A stretch of 45,011 nucleotides of DNA from Spirogloea muscicola (Eukaryota > Streptophyta > Zygnematophyceae > Spirogloeales > Spirogloeaceae), in NCBI GenBank assembly GCA_009602725.1, contig WELB01000189.1:39072-84082 (forward strand). The letters run 5' to 3'. How positions within the stretch are numbered: the first letter of the stretch is position 1; each line of letters opens with the position of its first letter. Both the position numbers and the translations under genes were made by a program. Below, piece by piece: positions 1 to 11,827 of the stretch. A model generated the notes under the pieces. The model saw only the letters and a list, made by a program, of their open reading frames with translations. It did not search any database and was not told where the DNA came from.

Positions 1-51
1 CCCCGCCAGCGGTGACCGCCGAGGCCCCGCCGGCGGCGGCGGCGGCGGACC

Positions 52-3000
52 ATGGCGTTCACGTGGCGCGGCTGGTTCGGCCGCCGCGCGCCGCCGGACG
101 GCCTCTTCCAGGTCACGGACCGCATCTACGGTGAGACTGCCGTGGGACGCCCGGGCCTCTGCCACCGAGGCCGCCGGCGCGGCTTGCTGCACAGTGTGCC
201 TAGGCAACATGGCCGACCCTTTGCTTGGGCCCTGCTGTGCGGAAGACTGCCAGTGGTTGCCAGAGGCTGGGAGCTAGCTCTAGCAGGAGTGTCCTTGGAA
301 CATGCAGTAACACCACAAGCAAGCAGAAGCACTGCTGGCTGGCCGCAAAGCTTGCAATCCGCCGCACTTGAGGCGACTTGCACGTTGCAGCTCCGCTTGC
401 AGTCACTTACCCCAGGCACCTTCCCTCTGCGAGACACTTGACGGCCGCAGCTACACTACGACTTGTTGACCTCGCTGTTGCTGGTTTCGGTGGCCTCGAT
501 CGCCTTTGCCTTTCTGAGAGCCTCCGTCTTGCGTCCTCACTTGCCCAGTTTTCGACTCGTGCTTCTCCACGGAGGTTCTACGGGAAGACGCCTACGCCGT
601 GTACGTGCGCCATGTCGCAACGCAGCTACACGAGCAGCTGCCCGAGGCTGCATTCTTGGTCTTCAATTTCCGGGTGGGCCACTGCACTCTCGCCTCTGAG
701 CTTCCAGGTTCAGGCTGGCGGTGAGTCACACTCGCAGCAGCCAACTTTGTTGACCAATTTGCTTTCTGTCGTGCAGGAAGGGGAGAGGCGGAGCCAGCTG
801 AGTGAGCAGCTAGCAGGGCAGGACATGATCGTGATGGACTACCCCCGGCAGTTTGAAGGCTGCCCCGTCATCTCGATGGCCATGATGCACCACCTCCTCC
901 GCTCTTACAACAGCTGGCTCGAATTGGATGGTGGGGCTCAGCACTTGGTTCTGATGCACTGTGAGCGCGGCGGCTGGCCACTACTCGCGTTCATCCTCAC
1001 TGCCATTCTTCTCTACCAAAAGGATCATCGAGAAGAGCTCCGTACATTGGAGATGATCCAGAGAGAGGCACCTAAGGGTCTGTTGCAACTGCTTTCGCCT
1101 CTTAGTCCAATCCCCTCACAGGTATGTGTCCGCCGTGCTTTGTTTCGACCTCAAGGATGAGAGCTTGCTATCACCATCTTCAGTGACGTGGCTGTTGGCA
1201 GCGCTCTCAGGACGATGCCATATTTGCCTGCTCCTGTTTCCTGACCCAGTGCAAAAGAATCAGGGCGTAGAGATGACGTGTATGTCGCACTTCACGACCT
1301 ACTAGGCTTTGGCACCAGTTGCGTAATGGTGTGGTCTAAGCTACTCAGTCAGAAACCTCTGAAAAGCACAGGTATGCCTCGACATCAGAGCTTGCTAGTC
1401 TGTGCATGCAGGTGAGGTACCTGCAGTATGTGACCAGAAGAAATAATATGATGGCGGAGTGGCCTCCGCCAGAGAGGGCCCTGACGCTGGACTGCCTCAT
1501 CCTTCGCTCGGTTCCCAGCTTTGACTCAGGAAGTGGCTGCAGGCCAATGATCAGGGTTTATGGAAGGGATCCCCATTTCCCTGACCAGGACACCACACTC
1601 TTATTCTCGACCACCAAGAAGAGATCCCCAAGGCACTACCGACAGGTATTTTGAGAGTTTCCTACACGTCGCTAAGCTCGCAGTCTGCAACCATGCAGAG
1701 ACATTGTTGCGAAAGGTCATGTACAAAGTCAGAGACGTTGCTGAGAAGAAGCTGGAGGAGCTATAGCAGGTTTCGCATGACAGCAATTGTGAGCGATTGA
1801 TGATTTTGTGGGTCCATGTCTCTCTTCCAGGTCGATTGCGAGGTAGTGAAGATGGACATCCAATGCGCAGTGCAAGGAGACGTGGTTGTGGAGGTCATCC
1901 ACTTAGAAGCGGAGTCGCGGCGAGAGACCATGATGTTCAGGGTCATGTTCAACACCGCGTTCTTGCGGTCGAACATGCTGATGCTCTCAAGGGATGACAT
2001 TGACGTGCTGTGGGGGGCAAAAGAGCGCTTCACCAAGGACTTCCGCTCCGAGGTTCCTGCCCTAAGACAGTATGCATGTGTCACTGTTCACTGTGCATGA
2101 GCAGGATATCTCATAACTGCGGGTTTTGGACATGCCAGATCCTTCACCTTCTTGCTTTTGGGACAGTACTAACTACACACTGGCCAGCTACTCAGCATGA
2201 CGTTACTGGAGTGCCATTTAGGCAGTTTGGGTTCTTGTCGTGATCTCCTCCTCGTGCGAGAGGTCATCAGGTGCGAAGGTTATCAGTCAAATCCGTGTAA
2301 GAGCAGGCCATGGCTTGACAAGCTTGAGCAGCATCGTCCCTCGTGCAGGTTCTCTTTGGAGAGCTTGACGTCTTGCCACCTGCCCCAGAGGTTTCAGCTG
2401 TTGCACTTCCCAATGGAAAGGGGGATGAGAAAGGCGGGCTTCCTGTCGAGGCCTTTTCCAAGCTGCAGGAGCTCTTCAGTGGGGCCACGTGGGGCGAGAA
2501 CACAGGGATGGACTCAGAAGCTGCGATGCAGTTGCTGAGGCACATCACGGCCCAAAACGGTCTCTCGACAAGTTGGGACAAGGTTCTTGCTGACAGGCAG
2601 CAGTCGACCCTGCATAAGCGGACGCTCTCGTCCTCCACTCTTGGTGAAGACGACGATGAGTATGCAAGCCAGAGCCTGGAGAATGGAGAGGCGCCAAAGC
2701 AGTTGCAGCACCAGCAGCAGGCAAAGGCCCGGAAGTTGGCGAATGGCAGCTCCGACTGGGAGACAGAGTCTGAGCCAGAGTCGTCGATTGGCACGATCAC
2801 CCCTCCTCCTACTCCTCCACTTGCGCCCCGGGTTAACGAGGCCATTCCCTCCGTTGTCGAGCTCCCCTCTGCAGCATGTGGTGATGGTAGTGACGGGCTC
2901 GCTCCTCCACTCTCCTTGCCGCCGGCAGTTACTGGCAGGCCTCCACCGCCTCCGCCCCCACCACCCCCTAAGCCACCACGCCGCATCATCCCCCCTCCTC

Positions 3001-6000
3001 CTCCTCCTCCCTACCCCATCCCTCCCCATTGGATAGAAGAGGTCCTGCAGCCGCTCTCACCTCCGCCTGTGCTTGCCCCTTCCTGTAGGTCAGCAGGGTC
3101 CATCCCTCCACCACCACCTCCGCCCCCCGTTCCGCGTCGTAGATCAGAAGGAGGCCCCCCGCCTCCGCCGCCCCCACCTCCAGTGCCTCCCCGTAAATCA
3201 GGAGGCCCGCCACCTCCCCCTCCTCCACCCCCGCTTCCTCCTCGGCGCTCAGGTGGAGTGCAGCCCCCTCCGCCTCCTCCGCCACCGCCCGTCCCTCCTC
3301 GGCGAGCCCAGTTAGCTGATTCTGTAACCCCTCCTCCACAGCCCCCTCTAGAGGCCCCACGGTTGGAAGGTGGTGCACCCCCTCCTCCTCCGCCACCTCC
3401 ACCGCCAGTCCCTCCACGACGAGCAAGCTCAGGCTCCGTGCCGCCACCTCCACCTCCCTCTCCACCCCCACCACCCAGGCGGAGTAGCGGGGGCGGGGCA
3501 GCTCCTCCTCCTCCCCCGCCTCCCCCGCCTCCTCCTCCGAGGCGGGGACACGCAGGGCCCCCTCCCCCTCCTCCGCCGCCACCACCTCCTGGAGGGCGTA
3601 AAGGAAACCCGCCCCCTCCGCCGCCACCACCACCACCACCAGGTGGACGAGGCCGCGGAGGACCCCCTCCACCGCCTCCACCGCCACCAGGCAAGAGGTT
3701 AACACCTGGAACCCCCCCCCCACCCCCGCCGCCACCAGGACTAGGGAGAGGAAGAGGCAGTCCAGCTGCAGGCACTCCTCCCCCCCCACCAGTCCCGAAG
3801 AAGGCTGCACTGAGGCCCCTCCACTGGGTGAAGGTCACCCGAGCAGTCGAAGGCAGCCTCTGGTCTGAACCTCAGAAGGAGAGTGAAGAGGCCAGGTGTG
3901 TATCTTGACAGCCTTGAGTCATTGGCATGCTATGTCTTGTAGGGGTTTCTCAAAGCCAGGGCCTCGTAGAGAACTGTCCGTAAGGGTAGACACTAATGTC
4001 ACAGCCTTTCCTGCTATGCACGGGGGAGGTTAATGCATAGCCGTACATTTCTTACTGCACCTTTTTTGTGCATGAGCATGACTTACTTCATGATTAACAA
4101 TGACTCACTAGCAGTGGCCTTGACATCCTGCTCTGCATGACATTTATTGAACTACTGATCGACTGGCCTGTCAGGGAGCCCACCTTTGACATCACGGAGC
4201 TGGAAGCGCTCTTTTCTACTGCTACTCCAGCAAAGGCCAAAAGTGCAGACTCTGACAAGGCCAAGGCTGCTAAGCTTGGAGGAAAGCCTGAGAAGATACA
4301 CCTGGTACTTTTCTGATCTATACATTGAGTTGACGGCACTATGTTGTGCTTGCCTGCTTTTAAAGCATGGCAGACATGTAACGTGGTCAATCTGAAAGTG
4401 GTAAAAATAATTCCCTGGCAACTCAGCACTTTGTAAGTGCTGACTTGCACAAGCTTGGCTTTTGCAGATGGATTTGAGAAGGGCCAACAACTGCGCTATC
4501 ATGCTAAGCAAAGTGAAGATGCCCCTGCCGGACATGTTTGTAAGTTCTGCCTCGGCTTATGCTGAGAATTCCATGTGGAATTGATTGAAGATGAATTGGA
4601 TACCTATTACTGACAATGATTGGTCACAGCAGTATGCCATGGATGGAATTTTGGGCAGGCCAAGGTCAAAGGACCAAAAATAGGCATTCTTAGTTCATCC
4701 AGCGAACTTAGCGAAAAGGGCTCTTTGGTGGATTGTTAGCCAGCTTATCAGTCTATTGTTTTCAACAATGCCTTCTTGCAATACTTCTTGTTCTAGGTGC
4801 TCGTGGTCATCAGTGATTCTATCAGAAGAACCTTGAGCATGTTTCTCACCATTCATCTCCTGATCTTGATTGTATGGGCAGAAAGGTGTGCTCGCACTCG
4901 ATTCCACAGTGCTGGATGTTGATCAGGTGGAGAACCTTCTCAAGTTCTGCCCAACCAAGGATGAGATGGATAAGCTGCGGGTGAGAGATGAGTCATCCTG
5001 GTCAAATTCATACCTCATTGGTCTCAGTAGCATTGCTCGATGGTCATCCTTCCATCCTTGACATTTGTCAAGATCTCACTTTTCACTCTGCATATGATGC
5101 ATTGGCCATGTCGGAGGACTCATGCTGACCCTGGCAAGATCAGGCTTTCACTGGAGACATAACGCAACTAGGCAAGTGTGAGCTATTTTTCATGGAGATG
5201 ATGCGAGTACCTCGGATGGAGGCAAAGCTCAAAGTCTTTTCCTTCAAGTTGCAATTGAAAACTCAGGTGCTTTGTGCTGGAGGCTTTGTGGGCTTGTTCC
5301 TGTTGCTGTGCTTGTCGTGGAGGACACAGCTGGCTTCCTGCTGTGATCTCTCCCTCCCTCCCTCCCTCCCTCCCTCTCTGTGTCTCTGTGCGTGTCGACA
5401 CAGTGTGAGGGAGCTAACATGAGTGCTGAGAGCAGTTTAGCTGCCGCTGTTGCAGGTTGCAGATTTGAGGGCCAATCTGGAGCTTGTCAGGAATGCTTCG
5501 CGAGAGGTACGTACCACGCACTCCTGTGCAAAATCCTAAACCCTAAAACCTGTGTAGTTACTACACAGGTTTTGTCAGCTCTGAGGCTTGGCATTCATGA
5601 CGCAGGTCAGAGAATCTGGGGCATTGAGGCGTATAATGCAGACGATACTGTCCCTTGGCAATGCGCTAAATCAGGGTACAACAAGAGGTCAGTGCCGGCT
5701 GATAAGGCTGATGACTTATTTTTCTATGTCTGCTCAAACGGGTCAGCCAATGACTATTTAGGCTTGGCTTGCACATCAGAAGGATGATGATTTAGGCAGC
5801 AGTTGTAACATTTGCTCTGGTCATATTTCAGGTCAAGCCATTGGCTTCAAATTGGACAGCCTACTCAAGCTCACTGATACACGTGCAAGGGGCAACAAGA
5901 TGACCCTCATGCACTACTTGTGCAAGGTAGAGCTGTAGCTCCCACTTACTTGACCGCTTGACATGCGAGGACCTCCCTTGACGATGTATACATGATTGTA

Positions 6001-9000
6001 TACAGAGTGAAACGCATTGTGCTGCATGGCCTTGTATGGTGGAGGAGTGCTTGGGTCCAAGCTGTACTTTCTGTCCCTTCTCCGTGACCTGGTCAACCAT
6101 TGGCATATATCTTCCAGGGCATGATTGCTCAGCTAGCAGGCCTCATTTCAGCTCTGGCAATGTGTCAACAGCTCTTGAGCTTGTGCAAATGCTTGCAGGT
6201 ACTCTCTGAGAAGTTGCCAGAATTGATGGACTTCTGGAAGGAGATGCCACATGTTGGTGATGCTGCGAAGGTACTTAATCTTCATATGCTCTGGCCAAGA
6301 AACAGGATGGCCAAGCTTTTGATAAGGAGGTCCTCCACAGTGTGAAGCAAGCAGTGCCACTTTGGCCTGAGACTTTTTCTCAGCCAGCACTGCCTTTCTT
6401 GACAGAGGGCTGTTTCTCATTCATGCTCCTCCGACTGTCATATGCAATAGGTGCAACTGAAGGCACTGGCTGAAGAGATGCAAGCTATCAGCAAGGGACT
6501 GGAGAAGGTTGAGCAAGAATTGACAGCGTCAGAAGGAGATGGTCCTGTCTCAGTTGGCTTCCGACAGGTATGCTATTTTGCAATGAAGTGCTTGTGCAGC
6601 ATGATGTTATGATTGCGGTTCATTCGCGTAATGAGCCAGAGGCTTATCCTGCCACTCATTCTCCAATGGAGGTCGACTATTTGCTGTTACATATTGCTCA
6701 CCACAAAGCTTGTAGCTAGAGTAAGTCAGAGTAAGAGTAGCAGCAAGTTGCACATGGGTAGCAAGTAGGATGTAGGTAGAAGAGACACCTCATGTTAGAC
6801 TGTCATCGTCTTTTCTACGGTGCAGACTCTGAGCGGATTCCTGGAGCAGGCTGAGGCAGAGGTCCGGACCGTGACGTCGCTGTACACAGAAGTGGTGTGT
6901 AACTCTCTCTTAATTGCACTTTCCCCGTGGCCATATGCAAAATCAAGTTTGCACTTCCATTCCAAAAGCTTGTAAGTGTGACACAGTATTTCACATTTAG
7001 GTTTGCATGAGTTCTTCATATAAGTATACATATCGGGCGACCTGACTTTCATGGAGACTAATGCATCATAAGTCTATTTCGTCCGTCAGCAAGTATGCCT
7101 TGGTGTTTGTGCAATGTTGCATCTTCTCAAGGGGTGGGTACACTCATATGGGCGTCGAGCTGTGTGTTTTGTTCTACAGAGTAGAGCTGCAGACATGCTG
7201 GCACAGTATTTTGGTGAAGACCCAGCTCGATGCCCTTTCGAACAAGGTGAGGTAGTGTGCCACTAAGGAAGGGCCGTATAAGATTAGTAATGTGGGAGGT
7301 CCATGATAGGCCTATACTGGTTAGACGCATGCATACCTTGCAGATTGATTGAAGGCTTTCAGCATGACTTTAATGTAGTGGTAAATGGTACGCTACTAGC
7401 GGTGGCACTTGCAGTGTTCTCAACTTGGCGTTCAAGGTGACCGTCACTTATGTTGATGTCGGTTTGCAGTGGTGTTGATACTGTTCAACTTCATCACTCT
7501 CTTCAAAAGAGCCATTGAGGAGAACACGAAGATGGCAGAAATGGAGAAGAAGAGGCTTGAGCAGGAAGCTGAGAAGGAAAGAAAGACCAAAGAGAAGGAG
7601 TCTGCAGAACTGGAGAAGAAGAGGCTTGAGCAGCAAGCTGAGGAAAAAAGGAGTAAAAAGGAGACGGCTGAACTGGACAAGAAGAAGCTCGAGCAGGCAG
7701 TCAAAGAGGAAGCGCAGAATGGAGAGAAGGAGGCAGCGCAAACGGAGACGAAGCGGCTCAAGCAGGACGACGAGCACTTGAGGGCAGAGAGGGAGGTAAA
7801 GGAGCTGGAAAGCAAGAGGCTTGAGCAGGAACTTGAGGAGGAGAGAAACAAGGCAAAGATGGCAGTGGCAGACCTGGAGCAGAAGAGGCTCGAGCAGGAG
7901 GCTGAGGAGGAGAGGAGAAAGACAGAAAGGGAGGTGGCAGAACTGGAGAAGAAGCGGCTCGAGCAGGAGGCCGAGGAGGAGAGGAGAAAGACGGACAGGG
8001 AGGCGGCAGAAGTGGAGAAGAAGCGGCTCGAGCAGGAGGCCGAGGAGGAGAGGAGAAAGACAGACAGGGAGGCGGCAGAAGTGGAGAAGAAGCGGCTCGA
8101 GCAGGAGGCTGAAGAGGAGAGGCGAAAGGCAGAAAGGGAGGCGGCAGAGCTGGAGAAGAAGCGGCTCGAGCAGGAGGCTGAGGAGGAGAGGCGAAAGACA
8201 GAAAGGGAGGCCGCAGAACTGGAGAAGAAGCGGCTCGAGCAGGAAGCTGAGGAAGGGAAGCTAAGGGCAGAGAGGGAGGCAGCGGAGCTGGAGAGGAAGC
8301 GGCTGGAACTGGAGGCTGAAGCGGAGGCTGACAATGAGAGGAGATTGGCAGAGGAGGAGGCAGCAGAGCTGGAGAAAGAGCGGCTCCGGCAGATTGCGGA
8401 GGAGGAGGAGAGAAGGGCAAAGAGGGAGGCGGCAGAGCTGGAGGAGAAACTGCAGGAGCAGGAGGCCGAGGCAAGGAGAAAGTTGGCAGCAGAAGCAGAG
8501 GCAGCAGCCATGGAGAAGAAGAGGTTCGAGCAGGAAGCTGACGAGGAGAGGAGATTAGCGGAGGCGGCAGAGCTGGAGAAGAGGAGGCTCGAGCAGGAAG
8601 CCGATGAGGAGAGGAGAAGGGCAGAAGCAGAGGCCGTGGAGCTGGAGGAGAAGCGGTTGGAGGAGGAGGCTGACAAGGAGAGGAGAAGGAGAGAGCTTGA
8701 AGCGGCAGAGCTTGAGAAGGAGCAGCTTGAGCAAGAAGCTGAGGGGAAGAGGAGGCAGGCGGCACTAGAGGCAGCAGAAGTGGAGAGGAGGAGGCTGGAG
8801 CAGGAAGCTGAGGAGTTGCGAAGAGCAGAACTGGAGGCCGCAGAATTGGAGAAGCTGCGCAAGCAGGAGGCCGAGGAGAAGCTGAGGGCAGAAGCCGAGG
8901 CGTCAGAATTGGAGGTGAAACGGCTTGAGCAGGAAGCAGAGATAGAGAGGAAGAGTGCAGAAAGGGAAGCTGCAGAACTGGAGAAGAAGAGGCTTGAGCA

Positions 9001-9511
9001 GGAGGCTGAGGAGGAAAGGAAAACTGCAGAACTGGAGGCGGAAAAGTTGGAGAAGAAGTTGCTCGAGCAGGAGAAGATGGAGGCAGAAAAGGAGGCAGCT
9101 GAACTGGAGAAGAAGCAGCTCGAGCTGAGAGCCAAGGAAGAGGAGAGAAGGGCAGCTGCGGGGACAGCAGAGAAGGAAAGGCTTGAGCAGGAAGCAGAGA
9201 ATGGGAGGAGAAGGGCAGAGCTGAACATCTCAGAAACTATGGAGAAGGCAATTCCCGAGCAGGAGGTTGAGGAGAGGAGAGAGGAAGGAGTGCAGGTGGC
9301 TGACAGGGGAGCCCTGGAGGAGGAGGAACCACCGCAAACACCTCGAGATGAGACCACTGCGGTGTCTGAGCAGTTGACAGATTCTAAGAAGGTTCCTCAT
9401 AGAGTGCCCTTAAAGCCACCACCCAATATTGAGGACTACTTCCGGGCTGTTGGAAGACTTGGACCCAAAGCAACAACTTTTGACAAACATGAGAAGGATG
9501 GAAAGCTATGA
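52..9511 (+). CDS. Class II formin: PTEN-like + C2 + FH1 + FH2 + very long helical tail
   Basis: Actin nucleator and elongator. Exons: 52-130, 549-673, 777-1121, 1412-1645, 1831-2052, 2349-3895, 4175-4304, 4468-4539, 4882-4980, 5144-5266, 5456-5506, 5606-5687, 5832-5926, 6199-6270, 6451-6567, 6826-6894, 7180-7246, 7470-9511. Phases close exactly to 1856 aa. The start has a good context (ACCATGG). Residues 1-183 are the PTEN-like fold (RRAPPDGLFQVTDRIY, MDYPRQFEGCP, HCERGGWP at Cys130). Residues 184-335 are the C2 domain (RVMFNTAFLRSN). Residues ~486-819 are FH1 with many runs of 6-12 prolines, and ~825-1195 are FH2 (PLHWVKVTR, GNALNQGTTRG, KMTLMHYLCK). The order and spacing are those of plant class II formins. 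The oddity is the last exon: ~600 residues of KKRLEQEAEEERR-type repeats before a short tail (PPPNIEDYFRAVG), whereas the plant homologues I know end soon after FH2. Domain assignment is very secure; individual splice sites are inferred. Confidence 0.95.
5350..5377 (+). repeat. (CCCT)n microsatellite in formin intron 10
   Basis: Uninterrupted TCCC tetranucleotide repeats followed by a TCTCTGTG tract, lying between formin exons 10 and 11. Confidence 0.9.
5535..5550 (+). repeat. Telomere-like repeat (CCTAAACCCTAAAACC) in formin intron 11
   Basis: A two-unit Arabidopsis-type telomeric motif about 28 nt after the donor site at 5507. It overlaps the left arm of a perfect palindrome at 5545-5573. 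Confidence 0.75.
5545..5573. repeat. Perfect 14-bp inverted repeat with 1-nt spacer
   Basis: The left arm AAAACCTGTGTAGT (5545-5558) and right arm ACTACACAGGTTTT (5560-5573) are exact reverse complements around one T. It lies in formin intron 11 next to the telomere-like motif. Confidence 0.9.
7946..8290 (+). repeat. Five tandem 69-bp units in the last formin exon
   Basis: Units start at 7946, 8015, 8084, 8153 and 8222 and are nearly identical. Each encodes the 23-residue repeat EKKRLEQEAEEERRK-TEREAAEL with small changes. More degenerate copies run from about 7540 to 9230. The region is extremely purine-rich on the + strand. Because 23 is not a multiple of seven, a simple continuous heptad coiled coil is not obvious; a charged single alpha-helix is equally likely. 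Confidence 0.9.
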
Positions 9512-11138
9512 AAACAACCTTCTCGGGCACTTAAATTCTGAGTGAGTGTAAAGCTTGTCACAGGGCAAGAATGTCTAGCAAGGATCTAGATCTATTTGGT
9601 GTCTCAAGGGATGTTGACCACTACGTTGGGATGTTGGCCAGCTGACGGTCCTTTCACTGTACACTGCAGAGCATGTGATCAATGAGATTGGACACCATAC
9701 AAGAGAAAGTCCCCAAGTCCATGGTGGAGCAGTGCAGGTGCTGCACTTGGGTTGCCCCCCAGTGGGTTGCCCACCAGTGAGACTACTGTGTGACTTGTTA
9801 AAGAGCTGCTTGTATGTGCAGTTGTGTACGTGCAGACTGCCAAATCTACCTCCTCTGATATACATAATTGATCTGAAACACATGTATAGGATGATGAGTG
9901 AAACAGTCTGCAGCCCCTGTGAATGCAGCGCCTCACTCTTTTATGTAAGTGTATTTTACGCAGGCGGTTGCACCTTTGAGCTTCTCAAGCTGATCATTGG
10001 GATGCGGCAAGGAATGGCAAGGAAGTGGATGGGAGAGGAGTTGCCTCCTATTGCAGCTATTGGCTCTATTCCACATCTCAATGAGCTCACGTGCAGCGGT
10101 ATGGCCTGCCAGACCTGACCCTGACAGGATAGAATGATGAATTGAACACACATTTCAGCCATCACTTATCGTGCCGTGATTGATGCCACTGTTTCAGAAG
10201 CTTTGATTCCCCGGTAAGACTGATCGGGCAGAGCTTTAAAGCAGGTGGTAGAATAAGGTCGTTGCAAGACAAGGTCATCAGAAACCCAAGAATGGATAAC
10301 TGATGACCTGCACCAAGTTTGAGCAACAAGCCCGTTAAAGGCAGCAGTGCCCTTGCTTGAGTTGCATACATTACAATGCATGTATTACTTGCTTCTTTGA
10401 CGTCTGGAGTCGGCATCTAATCTACATACATGTCCTTGTCCAGGTGCAAAACCTTGTGCATAGGAAGAGCGATTGCTTGAAAGGTCAGCTTGATGCCTCA
10501 CTCTCACTGCATCAGTGCAGTAGGCCTTAAGAGTTAGAGCTCCAGTAATCTGACATCACTTTACCTTCAGTCCTCTCAAGAAGGCTGCACTTCGACTTTG
10601 GGACCGCTGAATGAAGATGACCGCTGCATGTCACTATACGATAGCAGATAGAGGAGGCCAAATTGATCGCCTTCAACAAGAGATACCATCATGTGATGAA
10701 CTCTGCTTGGAAATTGCTCATTGAAATGGAAATGGCATTGTGACAAGTATCTGCTTTGCTGTATAAGGCTCAGCAATTTCAGCTGGGAGAAGTAATGTGT
10801 TGTAGATGCAATTCAATTGGACATAGTAATTGCACTTTCTCATAAAGTCCTACCTTACGGTGACTGGAGCAGGACGTTCCATGACTCGGGTTTCACATCA
10901 TCCACATTGACTTATGGTCAAGCACTAAGATGCGGACACCATTGCACGGGGCTGGTGTGTATGCCATATGTAAAGTAGCCCTTGGCACTGTGAAAGCACG
11001 CATTGCTTGGCGACCTGCTCGCACACGTCGGCAATGCAAGTCGTGGCCGGCAATGAGAGCGGTGGAGGCCTGCGGCTGGACATCGTCGATACCACCTGGA
11101 CTCGCGTGAGGTCTGAAGACGGGGGCAGCGGAGCGAAG

Positions 11139-11245
11139 GCCAGGCAAGGCCAAGGAAGGCAAAGCAAGGCAAGGCAAGGCCCAGGCAAAGCAGGGCAAGG
11201 CCTGGGCAAAACAAGGCAAGGCAAGGCTGGGGAAAGGCAAGGACG
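11139..11245 (+). repeat. CAAGG/GGCAA pentamer-rich tract
   Basis: About 100 bases made of imperfect GGCAA / AAGGC pentamers, interrupted by CCTGG and AAAGC. It lies ~600 bp upstream of the DHCR7 start and has no convincing coding frame. Confidence 0.8.
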
Positions 11246-11419
11246 TTGCCTCGTACGGCGGCCAGTCAGACGAGGCCGGCCAGGTCAGCCGGACTTGCCA
11301 CATGGAGGCCAGCTCAGCGTCCCAGTCATAGGCTCCTGGGCAGCATCGAGGGACGGGGTGTCCGCGTCGTCCGGCAGACACCGTACCGCAGGAAAGAGAA
11401 ATTGTCTCACTACTTCTCC

Positions 11420-11449
11420 CCGACGAATTTGCGGCGCCGAATTCGTCGG
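11420..11449. repeat. 10-bp inverted repeat around a GGCGCC core
   Basis: CCGACGAATT (11420-11429) and AATTCGTCGG (11440-11449) are exact reverse complements. The 10-base spacer itself contains the palindrome GGCGCC. It lies ~380 bp upstream of the DHCR7 start, so it may be a dimeric transcription-factor site or a hairpin; there is no direct functional evidence. Confidence 0.8.
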
Positions 11450-11827
11450 CCGGACGGGCCCGAGGCCAGGGAGCCCCTCCGCCGCTGACGTGGCTGCTGA
11501 CTAGGCCAGGCGTGACACGTGGCCGGAGGGCGGTAACGTGGCCGGCGGGGCCTTTTCGGTAGGCTGGACTTTTCTGCCGTGGAGTAATCAGGGAAGTTAA
11601 GGGGAATTGATAATAAGTGAAAGTTTACTCGCATTAAGTACCTGAAAGTTCGTCCATAAACCCTGGCCCCCAACCCCCCGCCCCGTCCCCGTCGCTGGCG
11701 CCGCGCTCCGCGGCGCCGCTCGCGGCGCGCGCCGCGGCCGTGGCGATGGCGGCGTNGCTCGTTACAGAAGTCCTCGAGCCGTGCTGAGCGCCGCAAGCGC
11801 CGCCGTTGGCTGCGCAGGTGGTTCGTC

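Larger units (their letters stand above)
9512..11745. other. 2.2 kb with no recognisable gene between formin and DHCR7
   Basis: It includes the formin 3' UTR and the DHCR7 promoter. The longest open frame (9675-10118, + strand, 147 codons) is low-complexity and matches nothing I know. Visible structure: a short direct repeat GTGGGTTGCCC near 9750-9780, a CAAGG-rich tract at 11139-11245 and a 10-bp-stem palindrome at 11420-11449. The last ~350 bases rise in GC toward the DHCR7 start. Confidence 0.6.

Noticed and set aside
2986-3838. Long minus-strand Gly-rich and Glu/Val-rich frames
   Set aside because: Antisense of the FH1 polyproline tract; low complexity only.
7758-8765. 335-codon Pro/Ala/Ser-rich minus-strand frame
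   Set aside because: A second antisense frame of the same repeat exon.
7444-9357. 637-codon Ser/Ala/Leu-rich open frame on the minus strand
   Set aside because: It is the antisense shadow of the purine-rich formin repeat exon. It has no stop codons only because of the biased repeat, and matches no family.
9675-10118. 147-codon ORF downstream of the formin
   Set aside because: No recognisable domain, cysteine-rich low-complexity start, no splice context or homologue that I know; probably chance.
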